NCBI GenBank assembly: GCA_910575055.1
Contig: CAJTDC010000001.1
Location: forward strand, 558,001 to 622,000
Length of the DNA: 64,000 nucleotides
Direction: 5' to 3'
Origin: Clostridia bacterium
Lineage (GTDB): Bacteria; Bacillota; Clostridia; Lachnospirales; Anaerotignaceae
Shown here: in pieces, positions 1 to 10,000 of the stretch
Layout of the letters: each line of letters begins with the position of its first letter
How positions within the stretch are numbered: position 1 is the stretch's first letter
Translations under genes and position numbers: made by a program
The notes under the pieces: generated by a model
What the model saw: the letters and a program-made list of their open reading frames with translations, nothing else
Told to the model about the DNA's origin: nothing
The model's database searches: none

Positions 1-941
1 GCACCAGTTCTTTTTACATTTTCAAGTAAACCATTTTCAAATAATTCTTTCATTACTGTCAATCCTGCTGCTGTTGCAAGAGAGTTTCCTCCAAATGTAG
101 AAGCGTGGTCACCAGGCTGAAATGCTTGTGCTACAAAATCTTTTGCCATCATTACACCAATAGGTATACCACCAGCAAGACCTTTTGCAAATGTTGCAAC
201 ATCTGGTACTACTCCTATTGTTTGATATGCAAACAAATTACCAGTTCTTCCTACACCACACTGTACTTCATCAAACATAAGTAATATATCTTTTTCATCA
301 CACAGTTTTCTTACTTTTTGCAAATATTCTTTATCTGCTGGCAATATACCACCTTCGCCTTGTATTGGCTCTAATAATATCGCACAAGTTTTATCTGTTA
401 CTGCATTTTGCAATGCTTCAAAATCATTAAATACAACGTGATTTACATCTGGCAAAAGCGGCTCTAATCCTTTATGATATTTCTCCTGTCCTGTTGCTGT
501 TACTGCACCATATGTCCTACCGTGAAAAGAATGTATCATAGTAATAATTTCATTACCTGCTTTTTCTTTCATTTTAGCATATTTTCTAGCTAATTTTAAT
601 GCACTTTCTATAGACTCTGCACCACTATTACAGAAAAATACTTTATCAAAATCGCTATTTGCTACCAATTTTTCTGCTAATTCTATTTGTGGTTCTGTAT
701 AATACAAATTAGAACAATGAATTAATTTCATTGCCTGTTCTGCAATCGTTTTTTCTAATGCTTCACTTGCATAACCTAAGCTATTTACTGCAATACCTGC
801 AACAAAATCAATATATTTTTTTCCTTCTATATCCCATACATACATACCATTGCCACACTCTATTGTAATAGGAAAACGATTATATGTTTTCATCACTACT
901 TTATTTCCTCTTGCTATGAGTTGTTCCATTTTTTCTCCCAT
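1..941 (-). CDS. argD: Acetylornithine aminotransferase (partial, C-terminus beyond window)
   Basis: PLP-dependent aminotransferase that converts N-acetylglutamate semialdehyde to N-acetylornithine in arginine synthesis. My own translation from the ATG at 941 reads MGEKMEQLIARGNKVVMKTY and continues open to the window edge, about 313 codons. Family landmarks are visible: GNGMYVWDIEGKKYIDF near the N-terminus, SGAESIESALKLARKY, FHGRTYGA, LEPIQGEGG, the DEVQCGVGRTG segment that contacts PLP, and TFAKGLAGGIP with the Schiff-base lysine. A GAAAGGGTGAA ribosome site precedes the start. The gene lies 16 bp after argB, so it is the last visible gene of the arg operon. The final 70 or so residues are outside the window. 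Confidence 0.95.
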   Translation of the reverse strand, partial: MGEKMEQLIARGNKVVMKTYNRFPITIECGNGMYVWDIEGKKYIDFVAGIAVNSLGYASEALEKTIAEQAMKLIHCSNLYYTEPQIELAEKLVANSDFDKVFFCNSGAESIESALKLARKYAKMKEKAGNEIITMIHSFHGRTYGAVTATGQEKYHKGLEPLLPDVNHVVFNDFEALQNAVTDKTCAILLEPIQGEGGILPADKEYLQKVRKLCDEKDILLMFDEVQCGVGRTGNLFAYQTIGVVPDVATFAKGLAGGIPIGVMMAKDFVAQAFQPGDHASTFGGNSLATAAGLTVMKELFENGLLENVKRTG

Positions 942-957
942 TTACTTTCACCCTTTC

Positions 958-1833
958 TTATTTTTCAATCATTGTACCAATACCTTCTGGTGTAAATATC
1001 TCTAATATTAAACAATGTTCCACTCTACCATCTAATATATGAACATTGTTTACACCTTTTCGAATTCCTTCCATACAACATTCTACTTTTGGTATCATAC
1101 CCCCTGAAATTGTACCATCTTCTATTAATTTTTGTATTTTTTTAGAACTAATAAAGCTCATAATAGAATTAGGGTCATTAATATCTCTCATAACACCTTC
1201 TACATCTGTCAAAAATACTAATTTTTCTGCTTTTAGAGCACCTGCAATCGCCACTGCTGCATAGTCTGCATTAATATTATATGTTGTACCATTTTCATCT
1301 TTTCCTATTGGTGCTATGACAGGTATAAATTCATTATTTATTAAAGACTGTACCAATGTAGGGTCTACAGAAACAATATCTCCTACACAGCCATAGTCAA
1401 TACCATCTTTTTCTATTTTTTTAGCTTTAATAATACCGCCATCTTTTCCACTGATACCTACAGCTTTTACACCTTGTGTTTCAATTTCTGTTACAATATG
1501 TTTATTTAGTTTTCCAGATAATACCATTTCTACAATTTCCATTGTCTTTTCATCTGTTACTCTCAAGCCATTTATAAATTTTGACTCTATATCCATTTGC
1601 TCTAAAAATGCATTGATATCTGGTCCTCCACCGTGCACAATAACAGGGTGCATACCTACTAATTTCATAAGAGCAATGTCCTGTATTACTGTTTGTTTAA
1701 TATTATCATTGATTAAAGCACTTCCGCCATATTTTATTACAACTGTTTTGTCATAAAATCTTTTAATATAAGGCAATGCTTCCATTAATGTCTTTGCCTT
1801 ATCTATATATATCTGCATAACATCTTTTTCCAT
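958..1833 (-). CDS. argB: Acetylglutamate kinase
   Basis: Phosphorylates N-acetylglutamate, the second step of the acetylated arginine pathway. The 291-residue protein has the normal length for the amino-acid kinase family. Visible motifs are VVIKYGGSAL (about residues 31-40, phosphate-binding lysine and glycines), VHGGGPDIN (substrate and ATP glycine loop), KAVGISGKDGG and the C-terminal GTISGGMIPKVECC, where arginine feedback-sensitive enzymes are usually longer. AAAGGG precedes the ATG. It lies between the MBL hydrolase gene and argD on the same strand and is presumably cotranscribed from the argC promoter. Confidence 0.96.
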   Translation of the reverse strand: MEKDVMQIYIDKAKTLMEALPYIKRFYDKTVVIKYGGSALINDNIKQTVIQDIALMKLVGMHPVIVHGGGPDINAFLEQMDIESKFINGLRVTDEKTMEIVEMVLSGKLNKHIVTEIETQGVKAVGISGKDGGIIKAKKIEKDGIDYGCVGDIVSVDPTLVQSLINNEFIPVIAPIGKDENGTTYNINADYAAVAIAGALKAEKLVFLTDVEGVMRDINDPNSIMSFISSKKIQKLIEDGTISGGMIPKVECCMEGIRKGVNNVHILDGRVEHCLILEIFTPEGIGTMIEK

Positions 1834-1962
1834 ATTATGATACCCTTTCTATATTTGCTATGCTGTTATCATTTATTTCATTATAGCAATTTATTTTTTT
1901 ATTCTCAATACAAACCATTTTATTTTTTATTATCATTGAATATATTTGTTATAATGGATATT

Positions 1963-2790
1963 TCACACTACAATATCCATGCCATCATAAGCAAATAAAA
2001 TATTATCAAGTTTCTTTTCTAATTCTTTATAATAACCATATGATTTTCCCCATATTTCGTCAATATGTGTTACAATCACTTTTTTAATTCTATAAAAATT
2101 TTTTATTTCTATGATTTCATTTAATGTAAATATTTCATCTTTAAATGGTGCATATTTTAGTTCTGTTCCATCGTTTAATATACCATCATCTGAAACCAAA
2201 CTAATAATTAAAACATCTGCATCAAAATATGCCTCATTATGATGAAATGGTTTCGCATTACAGCAGGCATATATCACTTTTTTTTCATATTGTTTTATCA
2301 CATAAAATGTAATATTTCTGTTTGGGTTATTATTAATCAAATCAATATCTATATTATCTATGCTAATATTTGCTGTTTCATTTACAGAAATGCAGCCAAG
2401 TACATCACTATAATATTTTAGACAATCACAGTTCATATAGTTAATATCTTTAATTACTTCAGGCAGAGCATAAAAACTGATAGGCATACTTTTCTCTTTT
2501 ATAAAATCATATGCTATTTTTTCTACAATTCTAATCCCTTTCACGTGGTCAGGGTCACTATGTGATATAGAAATATGCTTTACCTTCGTTATTTTTTGTT
2601 TATTGCAGGCTACTGCAATATCTTCTGGAGTATCAATTAACATTTTTATATCATCAATATACAGACTTGGCCCTAATCGTTCATATCTTCCGCCTTTTTG
2701 CCTTGCTTCTTCACATATTTTACAATTACAAAATGAACTTGGAATAATTGACATACCACCACTACCAACAATTTTTAATTTCAATATCAT
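1963..2790 (-). CDS. Metallo-beta-lactamase-fold hydrolase with altered HxDxDH motif
   Basis: A 275-residue MBL-fold protein of the PhnP/PqqB-like type (COG1235-like by appearance). The N-terminus reads MILKLKIVGSGG, followed by a CNCKIC cysteine cluster (residues 21-26) seen in PhnP-like members. The metal-binding motif is HSDPDH (residues 77-82): the second histidine of the usual HxHxDH is aspartate. A later histidine (VTHIDE near residue 241) could be a further ligand. It sits between argJ and argB in the arg operon, with 57 bp to argJ and 129 bp to argB. No arginine-pathway step needs such an enzyme, so its substrate is unknown. The ribosome site before ATG 2790 is weak (GGTGA). Confidence 0.75.
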   Translation of the reverse strand: MILKLKIVGSGGMSIIPSSFCNCKICEEARQKGGRYERLGPSLYIDDIKMLIDTPEDIAVACNKQKITKVKHISISHSDPDHVKGIRIVEKIAYDFIKEKSMPISFYALPEVIKDINYMNCDCLKYYSDVLGCISVNETANISIDNIDIDLINNNPNRNITFYVIKQYEKKVIYACCNAKPFHHNEAYFDADVLIISLVSDDGILNDGTELKYAPFKDEIFTLNEIIEIKNFYRIKKVIVTHIDEIWGKSYGYYKELEKKLDNILFAYDGMDIVV

Positions 2791-2847
2791 TTCACCATCT
2801 TAACAATTATTTCTATTCTGTCACTCATACCTAATCATTACTCTTTA

Positions 2848-4068
2848 TTAAGAACGATAATCTCCGTTAATACTTACATATTCATGACTTAAATCACAGC
2901 CCCATGCCGTTGCTTTTTCATTTCCCTCTTGTATTCTAATTTCTACTGTAATTTCTTTTTCACTTAATATTTCTGCTGCTTTTTCCTCATCAAAAACAAT
3001 AGGACTGCCCTCTATCATTAAATCAATACTACCTTTTTCACTATAATAAATAATATCCACTTTTTTGGTATCAAAATTTACACCAGAATATCCCATAGCA
3101 CACAATACACGTCCCCAATTAGCATCTTGTCCATACATAGCCGTTTTCACTAAATTAGATGTAACAACAGACTTTGCCATTATTTTGGCATCTTGTTGTG
3201 TCTTTGCACCAGTTACATTTACTTCTATAAATTTTGTAGCTCCTTCTCCATCTCTTACTAAATCCTTTGCTAGTTTTGTATTTACAGTATGAAGTGCGTT
3301 TTGAAATGCTTCATAATCTGTATTTTTTTCTGTAATTTCAACATTTCCTGCCATACCATTGGCAAGTACTATCACTGTGTCATTTGTACTAGTATCTCCA
3401 TCTACAGAAACCATATTGTACGTTGTTTGTATACTTTGTTTTAGCATTTCATCAAGCAATTCCCTTTTGATACATACATCACTTGTAATAAAAGCCAGCA
3501 TTGTAGCCATATTAGGGTGTATCATACCGCTACCTTTTGCCATACCGCCTATTGTAACTGTTTTTCCTCCAATTTCTAATTGTATCGCTATTTCTTTAGA
3601 ATACGTATCTGTTGTCATAATGCCTTCTGCTGCCAAATGTCCGTGTTCTAATGTTTCCCCTAATTTTGGAAAAAGCATAGTAATACCATTTTTTACTTTT
3701 TCAATAGGAAATGTTGCACCAATAACACCTGTAGATGCTGTTAATACCTTTTCTTGTCCCACATTTAAACACTTTGCTAATGTTTCAGCCATTTCTTGAT
3801 TTGCCTTTTCTCCTTCTATTCCTGTACAAGCATTAGCGTTACCACTATTGATTACAATACCTTTTATATATTGTTTCTGCTCCATAATTTCCATATTACG
3901 CAATACAGAAGTTGCTTTTACTACATTTGTTGTAAAAGCCCCTGCTGCTACTGCTGGTACATCACTTATCAATATTGCCATATCTTTACTATCTTGTTTA
4001 ATGCCTACTGCACCGCCTATTGCTTTATATCCCTTTGCTGCGGTAACACCGCCTTTTATTTCTTTCAC
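2848..4068 (-). CDS. argJ: Bifunctional glutamate N-acetyltransferase/ornithine acetyltransferase, copy 1
   Basis: ArgJ transfers acetyl from N-acetylornithine to glutamate, and in bifunctional forms also acetylates glutamate from acetyl-CoA. It is made as a precursor that cleaves itself at an Ala-Thr bond. The 406-residue sequence shows GGVTAAKGYKA at the N-terminus, NSGNANACTG, the MAKGSGMIHPN motif and the cleavage site MATM with the nucleophilic Thr189. The C-terminus YVSINGDYRS is the normal end. The start is GTG at 4068 with AAAGGAG nine bases upstream. A second, complete argJ lies 440 bp upstream in the same operon. Confidence 0.95.
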   Translation of the reverse strand: MKEIKGGVTAAKGYKAIGGAVGIKQDSKDMAILISDVPAVAAGAFTTNVVKATSVLRNMEIMEQKQYIKGIVINSGNANACTGIEGEKANQEMAETLAKCLNVGQEKVLTASTGVIGATFPIEKVKNGITMLFPKLGETLEHGHLAAEGIMTTDTYSKEIAIQLEIGGKTVTIGGMAKGSGMIHPNMATMLAFITSDVCIKRELLDEMLKQSIQTTYNMVSVDGDTSTNDTVIVLANGMAGNVEITEKNTDYEAFQNALHTVNTKLAKDLVRDGEGATKFIEVNVTGAKTQQDAKIMAKSVVTSNLVKTAMYGQDANWGRVLCAMGYSGVNFDTKKVDIIYYSEKGSIDLMIEGSPIVFDEEKAAEILSEKEITVEIRIQEGNEKATAWGCDLSHEYVSINGDYRS

Positions 4069-4070
4069 TT

Positions 4071-4472
4071 TTATTTTCTCCTTTCATTTCTACTTTCCCA
4101 CAATAACAACACTATTGTTACTGCTATAATCATATGCAACAGTAATAAAAATTCAAACCACGAAATACCTGAATGAAGTAAATATACTGTCAATAACCAT
4201 ACGAAACAACAAACTATTTGCAAAATCAATGCAACAATCATTGGTATTTTCTTTTTTAATATTATTGATAATAACAACAATAATACACATTGAAACAATA
4301 TTATAAAGTAAGGCTTTAACAATAGCAGCATAAAAAGAGAAGCAAATCCTGCAAAATACATATATTTATTGGTTTCATATATTACAAATGCTACATAACC
4401 CAGCGTTATAATGCTAAGTACAATATCAATACATAAAAATGTTTTGGTATATTTTGTATTTTGTTTCTGCAT
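4071..4472 (-). CDS. Small multi-pass membrane protein between two argJ genes
   Basis: A 133-residue, strongly hydrophobic protein with four to five probable membrane spans: residues about 10-32, 37-55, 58-73, 78-102 and 105-124. It ends in a basic tail (ESRNERRK). I chose ATG 4472 because AGAGG lies seven bases upstream; a TTG start five codons earlier is possible. It lies 34 bp after one argJ and 2 bp before the other, so it should be translated with the arginine genes. I recognise no family. A role in arginine or ornithine transport would be a guess from position only. Confidence 0.7.
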   Translation of the reverse strand: MQKQNTKYTKTFLCIDIVLSIITLGYVAFVIYETNKYMYFAGFASLFMLLLLKPYFIILFQCVLLLLLSIILKKKIPMIVALILQIVCCFVWLLTVYLLHSGISWFEFLLLLHMIIAVTIVLLLWESRNERRK

Positions 4473-4506
4473 TGCCAAACCTCTCAATATAACACTTGCT
4501 TTATCA

Positions 4507-5733
4507 TTATGTTCTCAAACGATATTCTCCATTTATTCTAATATACTCGTGTCCCAAATCACAACCCCAAGCTATTGCTTCTTGTTCTCCATCATACAAT
4601 GTAATGTGTATAATAATATCTCTTTCTGCAAGTATTTCAAGTGCTTTTCCTTCATCAAATAAAATAGGACTTCCCTTTTTCATAAGTGCTAAATAACCTT
4701 TTTCATTTTGAAATGCAATGTCAACTCTTTCTGGATCAAAAAATCCTCCTGAACCACCCATTGCTGCCAATATACGTCCCCAGTTAGCATCTTCTCCATA
4801 CATAGCTGTTTTGACTAAATTATCATTGATAATTGCCTTTGCCAATTTTCTAGCATCTTGTTTTGTTTTTGCACCTGTTACAGCTGCTGCAATGAGCTTA
4901 CTTGCTCCCTCTCCATCGTGTATTACTTGTATTGCTAACTTTTGATTAATATACAATATGGCATCTTTAAATTTTTTATAATCTTGACTATCTTCTGTAA
5001 AAGGCTCATTTTCAGCCATACCATTTGCCAAAAGCAATGCCATATCATTTGTACTTACTGCACCATCTACAGAAATCATATTATACGTAATTTCTACAGC
5101 ATCTGAAAGTGCTTTTTGAAGCAGTTGCTGAGAAATTACAGCGTCTGTTGCTATAAATGCCAACACAGTAGCCATATTAGGGTGTATCATACCACTGCCC
5201 TTTGCCATAGCACCTATTGTAACTGTTTTTCCTCCAATTTCTAATTCAACAGCAACTTCTTTTAAAAAAGTATCTGTTGTAATAATGCCTGCTGCTGCTT
5301 CTTTAGCACTCTGTCTGTCCCTTTTTAACTGAGGTGTTATTTTCTGAATACCTTGTTCTATTATATTGATGGGCATTTGTTTTCCTATAATACCTGTTGC
5401 TGCAGTCAATACTTCTTCTGAGCTGACTTGAAGCATTTGAGCATAAACATCAGCCATTTTTTGATTGTCTAATAGTCCCTGCTTTCCTGTACAGGCATTG
5501 GCATTGCCACTAATCGTAACAATTGCTCTTACTTTTTTTTCGTTTTTTATTATCTGTTCATTTCTCACTACAGGAGCTGCTCTGACAATATTTTGAGTAA
5601 ACATACCAGCAGCAACGGCTGGTTTTTCACTATACAAAAGAGATAAGTCTTTTTTTATTTTTTTAATACCTATATGTGCACCTGCCGCTAAAAATCCTTT
5701 TGCTGCTGTAATGCCTCCATCAATAATTCTCAT
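4507..5733 (-). CDS. argJ: Bifunctional glutamate N-acetyltransferase/ornithine acetyltransferase, copy 2
   Basis: A second complete ArgJ, 408 residues, colinear with the copy at 2848-4068 over its whole length. The autocleavage and active-site segment is intact: MAKGSGMIHPN then MATV, with Thr189 at the same position as in copy 1. SGNANACTG and the C-terminal YIRINGEYRLR are also conserved. Divergence is spread over the whole protein, which suggests an old duplication rather than a recent tandem copy. It follows argC by 19 bp and has a GGGGGAG ribosome site. Nothing in the sequence shows which copy does more, or whether one has become specialised. Confidence 0.94.
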   Translation of the reverse strand: MRIIDGGITAAKGFLAAGAHIGIKKIKKDLSLLYSEKPAVAAGMFTQNIVRAAPVVRNEQIIKNEKKVRAIVTISGNANACTGKQGLLDNQKMADVYAQMLQVSSEEVLTAATGIIGKQMPINIIEQGIQKITPQLKRDRQSAKEAAAGIITTDTFLKEVAVELEIGGKTVTIGAMAKGSGMIHPNMATVLAFIATDAVISQQLLQKALSDAVEITYNMISVDGAVSTNDMALLLANGMAENEPFTEDSQDYKKFKDAILYINQKLAIQVIHDGEGASKLIAAAVTGAKTKQDARKLAKAIINDNLVKTAMYGEDANWGRILAAMGGSGGFFDPERVDIAFQNEKGYLALMKKGSPILFDEGKALEILAERDIIIHITLYDGEQEAIAWGCDLGHEYIRINGEYRLRT

Positions 5734-5752
5734 AATGGCTCCCCCTTTTTAT

Positions 5753-6796
5753 TTATGCTGGAAAAATAGGTGCTTGACAAAGTCCAGTATCTTCTTTTAA
5801 TCCAAATACAATATTCATATTTTGCACTGCTTGTCCTGCTGCCCCTTTTACCAAATTATCTATCGCCCCTATTACTATAATTCTTTTTGTTCTTTCGTCT
5901 ACTGTAAAGCCAATATCTACAAAATTAGAACCTTTTACCCATCTTGTTTCAGGAAAAACGCCTTGTTTTGTTACTCTCACAAAATACTCTTTTGCATACC
6001 ATTTTTCATATGCCTTTCTAACATCTTCTTTTATTACGTCTTGTTTTAATGTAGCATAGCAAGTTGCTAATATTCCTCTATTCATAGGAGTTAAATGTGG
6101 TGTAAATGAAAGTGTTATTTTTTCTCCAGCAATATAAGAAAGTTGTTCTTCAATTTCTGGAGTATGTCTATGAGAAGCCACTTTATATGCTTTCATATTT
6201 TCATTTGCTTCACAATACAAACTTCCTGTAACAAGTCCCCTACCTGCCCCACTTACACCAGATTTTGCATCTATAATAATACTTTTGTTATCTACTAATT
6301 TCTCTGACAAAAGCGGTATCAATGACAATATACTGCAAGTAGTATAACAGCCAGGATTTGCAATCAATTTTGCCTTTTTAATTTTTTCTCTGTTTACTTC
6401 ACAAAGTCCATACACTGCTTGTTTTAAAAACTGTTTTCCCTCGTGAGGCAAACCATACCATTTTTCATAATCATTTACATTTTGTAATCTAAAATCAGCA
6501 CCAAAATCTATTATAACTGTTTTCTGCAATATTTCCTCTGTTACTTTTTTAGCAGCTACGCCATGAGGCAATGCCAAAAATACTACATCACATTGTTCTG
6601 CCATTTTTTCTATATCTTCTTCTTCACAAATTAATGTATTAATCTCTCTATAGTTTTCATATACCTCACTAAACTCTTTTCCAATATATCTTTGAGAAGT
6701 AAGTGTTTTTAATTCCACATTAGGGTGCTGCATTAATAACCTTACCAATTCATTTCCTGCATATCCTGTTGCACCAATAACTCCTGCTTTTATCAT
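5753..6796 (-). CDS. argC: N-acetyl-gamma-glutamyl-phosphate reductase
   Basis: NADPH-dependent reduction of acetylglutamyl phosphate to the semialdehyde, the third step of arginine synthesis. The 347-residue protein starts with the nucleotide-binding GVIGATGYAGNEL and has the active-site cysteine in IANPGCYTT (Cys150), the KSGVSGAGRG segment, and HRHTPEIEEQL with the catalytic histidine. It is the first gene of the operon: argC, argJ, membrane protein, argJ, MBL hydrolase, argB, argD. A GGAGG site and a good sigma-A promoter lie directly upstream. Confidence 0.96.
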   Translation of the reverse strand: MIKAGVIGATGYAGNELVRLLMQHPNVELKTLTSQRYIGKEFSEVYENYREINTLICEEEDIEKMAEQCDVVFLALPHGVAAKKVTEEILQKTVIIDFGADFRLQNVNDYEKWYGLPHEGKQFLKQAVYGLCEVNREKIKKAKLIANPGCYTTCSILSLIPLLSEKLVDNKSIIIDAKSGVSGAGRGLVTGSLYCEANENMKAYKVASHRHTPEIEEQLSYIAGEKITLSFTPHLTPMNRGILATCYATLKQDVIKEDVRKAYEKWYAKEYFVRVTKQGVFPETRWVKGSNFVDIGFTVDERTKRIIVIGAIDNLVKGAAGQAVQNMNIVFGLKEDTGLCQAPIFPA

Positions 6797-6825
6797 AAAT
6801 TATTCCTCCGTTCTTTAATGTTATA

Positions 6826-6854
6826 ATTATACATAAGCTATCATAATTATGCAA
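6826..6854 (-). promoter_or_regulatory. argC sigma-A promoter with possible arginine-repressor operator
   Basis: On the minus strand, TTGCAT and TATAAT are separated by exactly 17 bases, about 30 bases before argC. A perfect 10-bp palindrome CATAATTATG (6842-6851) overlaps the -35 region and resembles half of an ARG box. A related AT-rich inverted motif lies further upstream near 6920. Binding by an ArgR/AhrC repressor is an inference. The rest of 6855-7033 shows only AT-rich sequence. Confidence 0.6.
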
Positions 6855-7033
6855 GTAAAAAATATTTAAAAATCACAATTTTATATTTTTCATCACAAAA
6901 ATTATTTTTTATTTATACATATTATATGAATAAATATAATATCAGTCATTGCTTCTATTTATTTTACTACATTTTACTGTTGTAATATTTGCCAAAATCT
7001 TTATTTTGTTTCACAAAATTTCAGCAATATACA

Positions 7034-7066
7034 TAAAAAAATCCCCTGTAAAAAACAGGGGATTTT
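7034..7066 (-). terminator. Rho-independent terminator of the SLH protein gene
   Basis: A perfect 9-bp stem (7041-7049 with 7055-7063) with a five-base loop, flanked by T-runs on both strands. It lies 12 bp after the stop of the SLH gene, and the minus-strand reading ends in TTTTTTT. Confidence 0.9.
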
Positions 7067-7077
7067 TCACTATTTGT

Positions 7078-10000
7078 TTAGTTTGACACTTTAATATCTT
7101 CTGTACACACCATTCTTTCACCAGAAGAAGTATATACAATCGCTCTAACTGTTACAGTACCTGTATTTGTTGCTCTCAAGAGATTGTTATTTACAATTCT
7201 TGCATTTGTACCACTATCATCTACAATTTCCCAATCTACATCTGTATACTGTTGTCTTGTAGATTTTGAAACTGCTCTCAAAGGAAGACTAATTCCTTTT
7301 TTACATTCTCCAGAAAATTCTATACTTACATCTGAATTAGATATTGTACTATCTAAATTTCTTTCATTTTCTGTATATGTTGTTGTTTTTGATGATGCAC
7401 CACCACCTGCTGAATTTGTTGATGAAGTACCTACTTCTGTTGTACCTACAGACACTACTTGTTTTCCTGATGCCTGTATTGTATTAGCAGGCATTTGTTG
7501 CACTGGTGTTGTAGTATTTGTGTTAGGTGTTGTTGTACTAGGTGTACTTGTACTTGGTACATTTGTAGTTGTATTTTGTGGAGAAACTTGTATTGTAATT
7601 CGTTTTACAAAATCAACACCTTCTCCCAAACCATCTTTTACAACTGCTGACACTGTAAATGTACCAGAAGCATTTGTTCCCAATGTCAATTTATTTGTTG
7701 TGTTATTCAATACACCAATTTTTCCAGATGGTATCATATTAATACTTCCTGGTGTAGTAGTTGCAATAGGAGAACCTTTTTCTACACTCCATTTTACCGT
7801 TTTGTTTGTTGCATTTTCTGGGAATACTTTTACTCCTGTATGCACTGAAACACCATTTACAGATGTAATACTATCTGCCAAATCCAATATAGTCTGTTTA
7901 CTCTTGTCGCTTGTAACAGCATAGCCTCCTGCGATAGGCTGCAATCCTGCTATATCATTAAAGCTGATGTCTGTTACTGCAACAAAACCACTTTCATCTG
8001 GAACACCTGTTGTTATTTGGTTATTTGTATTACTTCCAGTATTTGGCACTTGGTTTGTATTGTTTGTTGCTTGATTTGTGTTATTTTCAGTGCTTGGTAA
8101 TTGGTTTGTGTTGTTTTCGTTGTTCACTGTTTCGTTTTTGTTTGTTTGTTCTGTATTGCTTTCCTCTGGAGTTGTTGTAGCATTAGAAGCTGGTGGTTTT
8201 TGTTGTGTACTTTGTTCTGTTGATGGTGTTGTCGTTCCACTTCTTGATGGCTCTACTGGGTCTGTTTTTTCTATTGTAATTGTTAAGTGTGCAGTAAAAT
8301 CTCCACCTTTTATACCATTTTTTACTATTGCTGTTAACTCAATCTCTCCACCCATATTACCTTTTTCTGGTTCATTTTTCGGTATGATAAAATTATATTG
8401 CTTATCAAGACTAGCTACTCCTTCAGGAATTGTTCCAGACCATTCTATTTTTGTTTCTTGTATACCATTTACACTAGCATCTACAGGCAAAATTTTAGCC
8501 TTAGCTAAATTAATAATCAGTTGTTTTTGTGCATAGTCCTCTTTTTTTATTTCATATTTGTATTCTGTAGAACCAGCAGGATTAGGTTGTAAATCTCCCA
8601 TCACTGTATCAGAAAAATCTATACCTGTTACTGGTATATAAGTATTTATTTTGATGTCTTTTACACGACTTTCAACAGCTGAAAAAATACCATTATTGTA
8701 ATCACCATTTTTTAAAGAAGCGCTAAAATAGATTTTTCTATCTTTATCTGTTTCTATAGTATCTTCATCTGGTAACTTATAAACATAACGATTACCATCT
8801 TTTGTAGTAGTAATGTAGTCATCATTTCCTGTTGCATTTGTTCCCATTAACCACTGTACTTTATCATCACCTTCATAAGTATGATAAGTTGCATTTAAAG
8901 GTTTTACATCACCAATTATTAAATCTACTTCATCTTCTGGTGCAGCAGTACTAATAGATTTACCACCTTTTTGCACATCAATAGTAATATCTGTAACTTT
9001 AACAAATGTATTAGTAATAGTAAATGTCGTTGTTCCTTTTCCTTCTACTGTTGCAGTCAATTCAATTTGTTCATTTGGCTGTCCTTTCAAAGTCAATACT
9101 TGTTCTTTGCCCTCAGTAGGTGGGGCAATTTCTGCTATAGAAGGAGCGTCATTTGGTGCAATAGCCCAAGTAATTTTTGTATGATTATCTAATTCATATG
9201 GCAATTTTATTTTATCATATCCTTGAATAGTACATTCATTATTGCTATTTACAGTAATAGTGTTACCTTTACCCTCTTTACCAATAACTGTCTTATCTGG
9301 CAATTTAACTGCTTGTGCTTTACAAGCTACACTAATTGCATTTGAATAAGTTACATTTTTTACATCTTGTTCTGGTGCATTAAGGTCTTTATCATATTCT
9401 ACAACTGCTCTAAAATATACTGTTTTAGGAGTATAGTTATCGTTATTCAAATCTCCTGTCTGTACTATATATCCTGTACTATAAACACCATTTTCATCTG
9501 GAGATATTATATCATAGTTATCTGCATCTTTATTTGTTAAACATTCTGCAGCAATATCATTCCATCCATCCTCTCTTGGATTACCACTGCTATCTACAGA
9601 AGTATTTTTTTGCCATTTTACTATCTTTGTATATGGTGTTTTATCAGCATTTGTTACCTGTGCAGAAAGTATAATAATATCACCTATATCTGTTCCATTA
9701 CTGTCGTCTGCTTTATTCATAGTAACTTCAGGTTCTACTACTCTAACTGTTACTGTAACTAATTCTTTTGTATTTGGATCATCAAAATCTTCATCTTTTC
9801 CTTTACCATTTTTAATATATGGTCTTAATACAATCTGTCCAGGATAACCTGTTGTAACAATTTTAGTATTTGCACCATTTTTGCCTGCTTGTATTGTTGC
9901 AGTACCTCCATCACCACGAGTATCACTCTTAATTTTCCATTCTATTTGCTTATAAGTTGCATTTTCAGGCAAAATTTCTATATTTTTTGTAATTGCTTCT

